Shown here: positions 49,923 through 58,599 of the stretch, one piece after another
Numbering within the stretch: position 1 is the stretch's first letter
Layout: the number at the start of each line of letters is the position of its first letter
Origin: Lepidostoma basale
Taxonomy: Eukaryota > Arthropoda > Insecta > Trichoptera > Lepidostomatidae
Assembly (NCBI GenBank): GCA_022606425.2
Contig: JAHDVF020000504.1
Coordinates: 434,001 to 498,000 of the forward strand
Direction: 5' to 3'
DNA: 64,000 nt
Notes under the pieces: generated by a model
What the model was told of the DNA's origin: nothing
What the model saw: only the letters and a program-made list of their open reading frames with translations
Databases searched by the model: none
Program-made: the position numbers and the translations under genes

Positions 49923-50091
49923 AATCTTCTTCAAATGTCGTCTTTTCTGATCGTTCTATACATACGTGGGGGATTTGTCTTTCAATTTTTTTGTAGATAT
50001 TTTTATTTTTTTCCTTCCTACATAACTTATGCGCATATTTATCAAGAACACAACATGTAAATGAAAATAAAAAAAAACAAGTCCACAACAT
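49923..50091 (-). CDS. Candidate first coding exon, secreted or membrane protein
   Basis: From ATG at 50089-50091 the frame runs 56 codons plus one base to a consensus donor GATT|GTAAGTCCT. Residues 1-16 (MLWTCFFLFSFTCCVL) look like a signal peptide or anchor; then a basic stretch (KLCRKEKNKNIYKKIERQ) and IPHVCIERSEKTTFEED. The Kozak context is poor (C at -3). TATAAG lies on - about 70 bp upstream (near 50157). No homology asserted; chance is possible because the frame continues 12 codons past the donor. Confidence 0.33.
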
Positions 50092-50450
50092 GGGTGAGCG
50101 TCCCGCAATTCAGAATTTCATTTTCTGTACGAAACATTTTGGTCGCCCTGTACTTATAGGGTCCTCTGAAAAGACGGAGCGGAAGCGCAATAACTATAAA
50201 GGGGTAGTTTTATTTCAACCCCCTAACGATATTGTACCAACCCCTGTTGTACTTTTCCTCTTATTTCCACAACTGCTGCAATCTTTTCGGTAAATTGTGG
50301 TGGTTCCGTTTCCCTTATCAATTACAGCGCATTTTCAATTTGATTTTCGGATATTCTATAGAACTAGTTTTAAAAATACATTGCATCAGTATTCTCTTGG
50401 TTCCAAAGTTTTTATTTTTTGTTTTATTTATTTAATCGATTTAATATGAG
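50092..50450. other. Unassigned sequence
   Basis: Balanced stretch 50095-50300, then AT-rich. It could be the upstream region of the candidate exon. Open frames here are short and unsupported. Confidence 0.3.
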
Positions 50451-51090
50451 AGTATCGTGAGAGGACATTATTGATACCCCACTATTTATGACATGGGTTA
50501 TTTACCTGACACTATTTATGACGTAAGTTCTTTTAAACACTATTAATGACATGAGTTCTGTCGGGGTTAAATGCATAACCCATATAAGCGGACTTCAACT
50601 GCTGAATCAGCATATTTCATGATGAAATATATTACACGAATAACCGAAAACGTCTGACTTATGACTTACTTATCAAAAGTGACGAATCGGGGCCTAGATT
50701 TTATTCACACAGGTCACTAGGTCACTAGAGCAGAGCATCGTGTGAAAATGGAAGCAAAGCATATAAAAGCGGTATATCCGACCACCATGGACATTATTCC
50801 TTCTTGCGACTTCTAACCGACACGAGTCTACGCCGTCAAGTCTACGTACGAGAAACCTCCGACGCTCCTACCAAGCTACGCAACTATCTACACTGCTACG
50901 CCGTGTAACTTCCGACGAGTCTTCGCTCCCGCCAACCGACGCTACTGCCCAATGAGCAATCAGCCCCATCTGCTGTCGACGTCCAGGCGCACGCTCCATC
51001 ACGAGTACATAATACTGCTAACGTATGATTACTTCTGACCTGCAATAAACGCTGAAACCTCCACTGCCTTTATCTCTCACCACATCCCCC
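50451..51090 (+). mobile_element. Solo LTR of an LTR retrotransposon
   Basis: TATA box 'catataaaagcgg' (50760-50770), then a GC-richer R/U5-like part ('ccgacacgagtctacgccgt', 'gtcgacgtccaggcgcac'), AATAAA at 51044-51049 and 'cgctgaaacctccactgcc'. 50451-50600 has repeats of 'actatttatgacatg' in the U3 part. Homologous to 30885-31260 on -. No gag or pol nearby, hence solo. Gypsy or BEL type cannot be decided. Confidence 0.68.
50475..50580 (+). repeat. Short tandem-like repeats in LTR U3
   Basis: 'cactatttatgacatgggtt', 'cactatttatgacgtaagtt', 'cactattaatgacatgagtt' recur about every 35-40 bp, possibly enhancer-like units. Confidence 0.6.
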
Positions 51091-51661
51091 AAAGTTCTTT
51101 TAAAATAAATTATAGCCTGTAAATATACTTATTGTATAATAGTGAAAAATTATTCATAAAATTACTTAAAACTAACTAAACTAAACAATCGAAAATATAA
51201 CAAAATACCGCAAGTAAAAATTACATTCAAATTTAAGTGTTTTAAAAGTTAAATATAAATAGAAATGAATAAATATATAAATTTTCGGTTTGAAAATGAA
51301 AAGCAGGAGAGTTTTGAAAATATCACGAAATAATTCATTCAAAAAAATATAGAATAGTCAGATTTTTTTTATCAATTATATAAATAGCGGTATTATAGTA
51401 GTGTTCCAAAGTAAACAGTTTAGAATGTTATCATATTAAGTTAAAAATCATTCTTTTCTGAAATCTGATTAAGGTATTATAATATGATTTAAGTTTTTTT
51501 TTTGTTCCATTTAAGGTGTTCCGGAAGTCTATTAGGTGCAGAAAACGCTAATAATTTAAGAGATTTTATTCCGTATTTAGTTGTGAATACTTTGGGGATA
51601 TAAGGTTGTTTGCTTGTCTAGTGTTATGGTCATGTATGGTCGTATATCATAATCATAATCA
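51091..51661. other. Unassigned AT-rich sequence
   Basis: No gene or element seen. Confidence 0.35.
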
Positions 51662-51905
51662 AGTATTCATTTATTTATTTATTTTTCTTATACACAAATG
51701 AGACATAACAAACGAAAAACCTTGAGGTGACTCATTTGGACACAAAACGGTTAAAAATTCAATATCGATATGAAACAAGGAGATAACATAGGAGTATCTC
51801 AGAAGGATCCCAAATATGTCGAAGTCAGTGAGGCAGTTCTCTTTCCAGAATTTATAATATATTTTTATGAACTCTGCCTCACTGACACTATCCAGTGACA
51901 CTGGT
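51662..51905 (-). mobile_element. Repeat Y, longest copy
   Basis: (TAAA)n-type tail at 51669-51684, 'gagacataacaaacgaaaaa', 'gactcatttggacacaaaac', 'atcccaaatatgtcgaagtc', 'aactctgcctcactgacact'. A 76-codon frame covers it but looks like a 3' UTR. Confidence 0.55.
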
Positions 51906-51956
51906 CCAATCTTTTTGCTTACCCCTTCGGGGAGATGGCGTGATGATAGGTTAGTT
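51906..51956 (+). mobile_element. LINE-B/C 3' end, 50 bp only
   Basis: 'tttttgcttaccccttcggg', 'gagatggcgtgatgataggt', 'tagtttaat'. Confidence 0.6.
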
Positions 51957-52267
51957 TAATAAAATATATATATAATCAACTATTTGCAACCCGTGAAATA
52001 TTCACGAAAGTAAAAAAATTCTACTCTTTAAAAACTTAATTCACTGTAAAATCGTTATCAGTAATTAGAATATTTTATTTTAATTTTGAAAGTATTTTTT
52101 TTTCACACACGTTACAAATTTCACAATTAACAACTTATTTTTTTTCTTTTTATTTTCTACATAACTGTCAATTCAAAATAATCCAGAAACGTTCTCGGAC
52201 TTGCGCATCGTATGTAGATCGAATTATTTTCGGAGAGAATCAAAGTATTCCTCTCTAGCTCGCTTGT
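51957..52267. other. Unassigned AT-rich sequence
   Basis: Nothing recognised. Confidence 0.3.
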
Positions 52268-52345
52268 CTTCTTCTTCTACTTCTTCTTCCTTATTGTAGA
52301 CCTATGTGGTCTGCTCTCCAGAGTTTTCTTCCTGCTCTCTTGTGT
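52268..52345 (-). mobile_element. LINE-D 3' end
   Basis: TTC-type tail and 'ccttattgtagacctatgtg', 'gtctgctctccagag', as at 2101-2145. Confidence 0.7.
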
Positions 52346-52431
52346 TCAAAATATTATCGTACTCTTTTTTGACGACATACGATTTTTGGCTGTTTAAAGT
52401 ATGATTGGAATTATAAGTGTAAGTTTTGTGG

Positions 52432-52652
52432 GTGTTTTCTGTACTATAAGTTTTCTGTACTGGAGGGACCATGTAGCCCGAATGGATGGTGACAGACTCG
52501 CATATACAGCCGCTTATGAAATCCCTTCCGGACACCGCCCACCTGGAAGACCGCCTAAGAGATGGAGGGACAGCTGGATCTCATCATCCGACGAGATATG
52601 ATTTCTGTGTCACAGATCGTCAGATCTATTAAAAGAAGAAGAAGAAGAAGTT
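52432..52652 (+). pseudogene. LINE-D alternate subfamily, RT C-terminus
   Basis: Encodes 'LYWRDHVARMDGDRLAYTAA', 'YEIPSGHRPPGRPPKRWRDS', 'WISSSDEI', stop, then 'acagatcgtcagatctatta' and (GAA)n at 52634-52650. Intact over its length. Confidence 0.85.
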
Positions 52653-53174
52653 TTGTGTGACGGGTATCATTTGTAATTATCTTTTCGCACCGCTAATTAG
52701 TCAGAATTGTGTTCAATCGGAGAACTTACAAAAGCCGGTTGTTCTGCGACGGTTTTCTCACCCCCTTTGTGAACGGAGCCGAGAGGATGGCGAATGAGAA
52801 TAGGGTATTGAAAGAAAAATGTTTCACCACTGCTACATCAACACACCCTTTGTTCGAATACTCACAAAGGCTAGACCGTCGGAAAAAGGATGAACCGCAT
52901 TATACAATGTACTACTCGTAAATCAAAAATTATTATCTAATAAATGTATTTGAACTTCATTCCATAAAAAATTAAAGCAAAATAATTATAAAAATTTAAC
53001 AGTTCTATTTAAATTATCATATAAAGCATACACTTGTGGTTAAAAATTTGGAACTTATAGATATAAATAATAATTATAGTTATTATAATTGATGCCAACT
53101 ATTATAGTTTCGCTTGGGCCCAAGATTTATCAGGGCAATATATGGTATAATAATAACTTATTTATGTTATAACT
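52653..53174. other. Unassigned; one short open frame
   Basis: 52709-52921 (+), 70 codons, starts MFNRRTYKSRLFCDGF and ends EPHYTMYYS; balanced composition compared with its surroundings. No domain recognised. The rest is AT-rich. Confidence 0.3.
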
Positions 53175-53420
53175 AATAATTATTTATTGTTTCTTGAACA
53201 ATGATGTGAAACTCCATATTAAATTATTAATATGTATGAAAAAACTATAGTTTTCAAGGAGTTTTATTATAATATTTATGTGTGACATGTTTCGCCCTTC
53301 TAAGGCATTACCAAATGTGACGAAAATTCAACTCGTTGCAGTTTATATATACTAGTAAATGGAGCAGAATATGATGATTTACAAAAATTGATGTGACTTT
53401 ATACATTTTTAACAAATGCA
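53175..53420 (-). repeat. P2 PLE terminus with inner sequence
   Basis: 'gtttcttgaacaatgatgtg', 'gacatgtttcgcccttctaa', 'ggcattaccaaatgtgacga', then inner 'gagcagaatatgatgattta', 'tgatgtgactttatac', as at 28510-28610. Confidence 0.65.
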
Positions 53421-53514
53421 CATCTCGACAACCTCACATTTCACAACCTGATGCACATCTCATGCCTCACAAACCACCATCAGGAAGGCGCAGAGGATCT
53501 AGCTGAAAGAAGAA

Positions 53515-53645
53515 ACGAAGGACTGTCACTTGAATTATACACCAGACCAATAAAAATGTGACAATCATTTTGTCATCGCCGGAAATCGAACCCGGGACCT
53601 TCGGTGTGACAATAAAAGCACTTACCACGTAGCCACAAAGGTCTT
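53515..53645 (-). mobile_element. SINE-1, tRNA-derived head
   Basis: On -: 'gacctttgtggctacgtggt' with box A 'ctacgtggtaagtgc', box B 'gggttcgatttcc', body 'gacaaaatgattgtcacatt', 'attggtctggtgtataattc'. The tail is missing. Abuts LINE-E. Confidence 0.8.
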
Positions 53646-53649
53646 CTTT

Positions 53650-54065
53650 GTTTTCTTCCTCGTAATATGCCATATCAGGTCTCCCCGACGCGACGTTGGA
53701 AATCACTTCTGTAAAGGCATCTCTGTCTTGTGCCGTCCGGAACAACTCCTGCACCCTTCCTTTTTCAGTATAATCTTTGATATTGCACAGCTAAGACGTT
53801 TGCCTTCGGCAGGGACCACGTCGTCCCTCAATTTTGCCCATTAACATAAATTAGAGGATCTTGTATTTGTCTCCACGCAAGATGTGACCCAGATAGGAAT
53901 TCTAACGGACCTAAATACATTTCATAAATTATCTGTTGTATGAGCTGAATCCTCAGGACTTCTGAGTTGGTGATTAAATCTGTTCACGGTATACGAAGCA
54001 TTCTCCGAATGTCTCTAACCGATTCATAGTATGCATATTTAGAGTCCAGATTTCTTAACTATAGA
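53650..54065 (-). pseudogene. LINE-E RT C-terminal fragment, decayed
   Basis: On -: 'ESVRDIRRMLRIP', 'EVLRIQLIQQIIYEMYLGPL', 'LIYVNGQN', 'RTAQDRDAFTEVISNVASGR'. The order matches 60552-60968 with frame changes. Confidence 0.7.
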
Positions 54066-54292
54066 ACAGAATATAATGTAACATTATTATTTTATTTATT
54101 TGTTTATGATATTGACTTATTAGAGTCCATTTTGTGCGAATTTATACGCTTGTTTTGCATCTAAAAGGCATGTATTATATACTCGTATACTACCAATACG
54201 AAATCGGTGAAAGTGGAGAGCGCAGTACTCGATTGGAAAGTAAATATTTGAAAAGGCTCTATTTTATAAAAAAAAGCACTTCAACAAACCAA
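54066..54292. other. Unassigned sequence
   Basis: Nothing recognised. Confidence 0.3.
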
Positions 54293-54545
54293 ATGATGAA
54301 TTATCAATATGTATGAAAAACGATAGTTTTCAAGGAGTTTTATTTAATATGTACGTATGACATGTCGCCCTTCTAAGGCATTATCAAATGTCATCAAACA
54401 ATTGATAATGCCTTAGAAGGGCGAAACATGTCATATATAAATATAATAATAAAAACTCCTTGAAAACTATCGTAATTTCATACATATTAATAATTAAATA
54501 TGGAGTTTTACATCATTGTTCACGAAACAATAAACAAATGATGAA
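54293..54545. repeat. P2 PLE termini forming a ~100-bp palindrome
   Basis: 54300-54390 and 54400-54495 are near-perfect inverted copies, centre about 54395. The right arm carries TTGATAA, t, stem GCCTT/AAGGGC, GAA, palindrome ACATGT, C (54402-54431), then 'aaaactccttgaaaactatc'. Outer end 'catcattgttcacgaaacaa'. Confidence 0.75.
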
Positions 54546-54647
54546 TATACAATTATTGATTATATTGAATTGAATCTTATGAATTCACTTAAACTTTTAA
54601 CTAAACATGTAGGTAAAACATATTTTTTCATTATTATTTAATATCTA

Positions 54648-54865
54648 GCTAACCATCACGCCGTTTCCCCAAAGGGGTAGGCAGAAAGAATGGGCTGCCA
54701 CACTTTTCTTTCCTGACATATTTTTCTCGCTTCCTTAACATTCATACATCGTGCCATGAGATTTCTCTGACTACCCGAAAGGGTAGGCAGAAAGAATGGA
54801 CTACCTCACTTTTTTTTCCTGACATCTCTGACTCCTCACGTGGCCGACATTCATTTATTATAATT
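54648..54865 (-). mobile_element. LINE-B 3' fragment with internal duplication
   Basis: 'ctaaccatcacgccgtttcc', then 'ggtaggcagaaagaatgg' occurs twice (about 54677 and 54783), each followed by 'acttttctttcctgacat'-type sequence. A ~105-bp partial tandem copy of the 3' end. Ends 'acgtggccgacattcattta'. Confidence 0.75.
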
Positions 54866-54904
54866 TTTTAACTATAATAAATAACTTTAAAATAATTAAA
54901 AACA

Positions 54905-54990
54905 CTTGTGAACGTTCTTTTGTTTTGCAACCTTGACAAAGCTTCGACGGGAGAAAACTAGTTGGTACTATAAAACAAAGAAAAAATATT
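54905..54990 (+). repeat. P5 PLE terminus, diverged
   Basis: AACC, TTGACAA, a, stem GCTTC.. decayed, AAAACTAGTT, GGTA. Followed directly by the P1 motif at 54996. Confidence 0.5.
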
Positions 54991-54995
54991 TTTAT

Positions 54996-55041
54996 AATAT
55001 CACTGAGGAAGGACCGGGTTGTCCGAAACATGTCTGATATT
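54996..55041 (+). ncRNA. Hammerhead-ribozyme-like motif, best preserved
   Basis: Helix I AATATCA (54996-55002) with TGATATT (55035-55041), seven perfect pairs. Core CTGAGGA (55003-55009; position 7 is free in hammerheads), one extra A, helix II GGAC/GTCC (55011-55014, 55021-55024), GAA (55025-55027), palindromic ACATGT (55028-55033), C55034 at the expected cleavage position. A palindromic helix III would act by pairing two RNAs. The extra base after the core is unusual. Confidence 0.6.
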
Positions 55042-55160
55042 TAATTAAACACTGTTTTAGGTTAGTTAGTTATACAAATTATATAAAAAAGAAATAGACA
55101 AACAAAACATCTACAACACAAAGTATGGCGAATATAGAAGAAGTTTTAAAATATAGTTCA
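55042..55160 (+). repeat. P1 PLE sequence downstream of the motif
   Basis: 'aaacatctacaacacaaagt', 'atggcgaatatagaagaag', as at 10220-10260. Confidence 0.6.
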
Positions 55161-55754
55161 AGAAACGATAAATATACTCCTGTATATGGAGCTTACGCAA
55201 ATCTATAAGAATAAAATTGTCTTAACATATGATTGATTCTACCCTTTTCCGGAAGTACCCTTAATCTAAATGCGCCGCGCGCAAAAAGGGTGACTTAATT
55301 TAACTTGTAAAATGGGTTGAAGGCCCCGCCCAGGCGGTGCCAATAAATCAGCTGTATCATAAATTTGCAAACTCGTGTCGTTCATTTTGTACAGGAAATA
55401 GCACGGTGGCTACATCCCGAAAATATTTTTCCCGCGCTCGATCAACCGGAAGTGACGTCATCAACCCCAACCTCCATCGTGCCGCCCACCCCCCGCCAGC
55501 CTCCCGCCGCTTGTGATTGATTGAACGCTTTACATGTTGAACAAATACGAACATAATGGGTATTGAATCCTACTTCACGGATGCAAAGAATACAATCGTC
55601 ACAGGTTTACTGGGTATAATTCAATTATAAGTTATTGTCCTTAATACAATAAAGGATCAATGAGGTGTTATAAGGAATAATTGTAAAATATTTCTGCAAT
55701 ATCAAACCAAATCAGTTTATTTTCTCAAAAGATATTACAAACAACAATTATATT
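55161..55754. other. Unassigned; GC-rich island
   Basis: 55320-55520 is much richer in GC than its surroundings ('gccccgcccaggcggtgcca', 'gtgccgcccaccccccgcc') and contains TGACGTCATCA, a CRE/AP-1-like palindrome. It could be a promoter or an old LTR; nothing decides it. Confidence 0.4.
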
Positions 55755-56190
55755 ATAATTTTAATTGTATCTCAATAGAGACGAAGACGCAAACTGGAAA
55801 CTGAACATGGATGATCAAGGTGTTTACAGGACTTATGACCTGTCATTGGTTGGGTTAAGCGCACGCTTTATGTAATTACAACATTCCCCATTCCACCTTT
55901 GTTATTGTGATCATGCATGACAAATTTTTGGAAGATGTATATATACTTCAAAATCCATATCTATCTTCACGTGTCAGTTTCAGTCAGCCATCTATGTAGA
56001 TTTGGTTGCACTTGTGAATTTTTCAAGATTAACCTATACAACCGACCCACTAACGCCATCTATGGAGAATGATTTTTGGCATTTAGCAAACTACCTTATT
56101 AACACAATGTGAAGGCTATCGCCTAACATATTGTTAGAAGCCGCTAGGAGTATTATTCCATTCTATATGCCAAAGAATTTGACCAGAATA
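55755..56190. mobile_element. FB foldback element
   Basis: Same order as 45848-46270: 'attgtatctcaatagagacg', 'aagacgcaaactggaaactg', 'cttatgacctgtcattggtt', 'ttcacgtgtcagtttcagtc', 'cgccatctatggagaatga', 'tattattccattctatatgc'. The second inverted arm is absent. Confidence 0.7.
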
Positions 56191-56435
56191 TATTATAGTT
56201 TAAGGCATCTATTGAGAACAGGTAAAACAACAAAAAAATATAATACCAGGAACGCTTGAGAGATGGTTCGACATTAAGAATACAAGATACTCTCCAAAGT
56301 CAAGAACGTACTTTCACGAATGTGAAAGACATCGATCTCCGAAGCGATCATGTTCAGCGGTTTGATTGGTCTCCTCACCGGTATCACCAGAGACAGGTTG
56401 GTTCTGCATGCTGGGAGATAAAGTAGTCTGTGCTA
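56191..56435. other. Unassigned sequence
   Basis: Balanced composition at 56320-56430; no support for a gene. Confidence 0.3.
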
Positions 56436-56610
56436 ACGCTGTCGAAGATAACCATCCAGAACATAAATATGGTTAGCCTCCAAGATGACGAAATTCTCAA
56501 AGAATCCCCTGATAAGTCTGAAGAAATGGGTAAGTGTGCACCCATCCCTTCTTATTTGTAAACTATTGGTCCCCAGCAAGAAAGCGAACTGCCAAAAGAA
56601 GGATGAAAGT
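56436..56610 (-). pseudogene. LINE-H RT C-terminal fragment
   Basis: Minus frame 'FAFLLGTNSLQIRRDGCTLT', 'HFFRLIRGFFENFVILE', matching 9728-9900. Only this block survives. Confidence 0.6.
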
Positions 56611-56764
56611 ATGTTCCTGCAATGGACGAAATCAGTTGTATAAGTCAAAATAGTCACAGAAATATTTATCAAGTAAAAACATAATGTGTGCGAATTTAGA
56701 GGTAGAAGTTTTTTGCAGTCCACACTTTCTGCCAATTAATGAATAAACTTAATTCCATTGAAAG

Positions 56765-56830
56765 GAAAATAACAACAACAACAATAACAATAACAACAAC
56801 AACAACAACAACTACAACAACAAAAACACC

Positions 56831-56861
<31 letters not shown>

Positions 56862-57030
56862 CCAACAATAAATTGCACATCTCATTTAAACTTCCCTTCC
56901 ATACATCCTCTTATGTTACCATCCAAGTACCGATGCGGCACTCCACTCTTATTTGTTCGCCCCCGCGGGAAAAGCGACGTGATGGTTGGCGGACCTCATC
57001 GCCGTCTCTAGGCATTAACCCACATAATCT
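56765..57030 (-). mobile_element. X-like element with a different (GTT)n tail
   Basis: An (AAC)n tract fills 56768-56870 ((GTT)n on -, ~100 bp, interrupted). Upstream on - is the X GC module ('gcggacctcatcgccgtctc' region, 'cccgcgggaaaagcgacgtg', 'gccgcatcggtacttgg') but the LINE-B 3' end is replaced by 'taacataagaggatgtatgg' and 'agatgtgcaat'. Same body, other tail. Confidence 0.55.
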
Positions 57031-57444
57031 TAAAAACTACCTTAAAATTAATTACATTGCACACATGCTTATCAAAATTAGTAATACGCAAAATTAGTTA
57101 CATTACACACATCCAGGGTGGATACGACCCTTAATCACGAGGAATACGACTGCCAAGAAGAAGAAGATGATAGGTTTTCATACAAATTCAGTTACTAATA
57201 TATTTTGTTACTATAAGAAACGGTATAAGATAAAATGTATTACGGCAAACAACTAGGACTTAAGTTTAGACTATGAAGTCTGAGTAATGATCATTTTGCG
57301 AGAGATTCCGTTCTGTTGTCACTGAAGAATTTTCTTTTTAGCGAAGTTTTATGATGAGGCGAGGGTTTCGGTCTAAATTGGAGGAAGTGCATAAATAAGA
57401 CTTGAGGATCTGACTATTTAAATACCACATATTTTTAGTTTCTT
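57031..57444. other. Unassigned; GAA scrap
   Basis: 57156-57167 has a short (GAA)n after 'cgactgcc', possibly a LINE-D/E end. No gene. Confidence 0.3.
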
Positions 57445-57545
57445 CTCGGTTATTGTTTCGTCAACAATTATGTAAAACTCCAAATCAAATAATCAATACT
57501 AGAATAATAAAAACGTTTTCTAGAAGTTTCATTATGTTTATATGA
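57445..57545 (-). repeat. P2 PLE terminus, left arm
   Basis: 'gtttcgtcaacaattatgta', 'aaaacgttttctagaagttt', 'gaatttccagaaggcctta'. The opposed arm is at 57845. Confidence 0.5.
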
Positions 57546-57714
57546 ATTTCCAGAAGGCCTTAATACGTCATTAATTTTAATAATATATTAAATATAAATT
57601 TGATATAAATTATGTCTTTTCAAATGCATGTTTTTTCTAAATTGCAATTTTAATATTTTTATATAATCATCATGTTGTATTATTATTTTATATTATTTAT
57701 TAGTTCTTACTATT
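57546..57714. other. AT-rich sequence
   Basis: Nothing recognised. Confidence 0.3.
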
Positions 57715-57840
57715 AAAAATGCTTTGCCCTATATGGCGCTCCGGAATCATTTCGAGAAAGCTCAAGCTCAAAGTATTCAGCAGTAGCGTTAAAAGCGTAC
57801 TGCTGTACGGATGTGAGACTTGGAAGTCTACCGCGTCGTT
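57715..57840 (+). mobile_element. LINE-G fragment
   Basis: Encodes 'ALPYMAPESFRESSSS'-type frame-shifted 'RPVWRS.IISRKLKLK' and 'SSSVKSVLLYGCETWKSTA', as at 45275-45400. It lies between facing P2 arms. Confidence 0.7.
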
Positions 57841-57844
57841 GACA

Positions 57845-57940
57845 TAAAATAAAATAAAACTTCTAGAAAAAATGCGTTTTCATTCATATTAATTATTAAA
57901 TATATAATTTTATGTCATTGTTCAATGAACAAAAAATAAA
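57845..57940 (+). repeat. P2 PLE terminus, right arm
   Basis: 'aaaataaaacttctagaaaa', 'gcgttttcattcatattaat', 'tatgtcattgttcaatgaac'. Confidence 0.6.
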
Positions 57941-58599
57941 TTAACGTACCTACGCAAATTTGAAGCATTTCCGTTTTTATTCATTGATTGTCGGCTATCG
58001 CTAGACTTAGGCGAAAGGGGGATGGTTGGACGTTGGTTATATGGCACTGGGTGGTTAGGGGTAGCTCTGGGGCGGCAAGGGGTAGCTGGGAGGTGGTTGT
58101 CAACTCGCATTACGCAATTTGTCATCAGGGGGAGGAAGTAAATATACTGAAACCGGGAAGCGAACACCCCCCAGAAGGCTTTAGATGAAGTTTGCTTTCA
58201 TAGAGATTCCTGATTTATTATATATTAATTTATTGGTAAATAAAGACTAGCTAAGATAATGTCAATATTGTATGAATAATAATTAAGTTATTTAGTAACC
58301 CACGGTTTTCTTGGAAATGTGAAAGAGCAGATGGACTATTATAATGTTATTCTGTCTCTCGAACATCATTAATGATAATATTATTTATATAATATATTAT
58401 ATATTTATACATCATCACGAATGTTTCAAGACTCTTCTCGTATAATCAACACCGTATTTTTTTGTCTTACATGTCCACACACAAAAAATTGTTTAACTTC
58501 TACATATTATTAACACTTATTTTACGCTTTAACATGCTCAAATAAAAAGTCACTATTTAACTAACTAACTCTTGGTGGTGTTTTAGATCTTGAAATTGA
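57941..58599. other. Unassigned; G-rich patch
   Basis: 58005-58140 is G-rich on + ('gggtagctctggggcggcaa'). Frames on both strands are open for 60-80 codons but low in complexity; no domain. The rest is AT-rich. Confidence 0.3.

Noticed and set aside
56739..57011. Open frame rich in threonine on the plus strand
   Set aside because: Created by the (AAC)n tract; low-complexity translation of a microsatellite.
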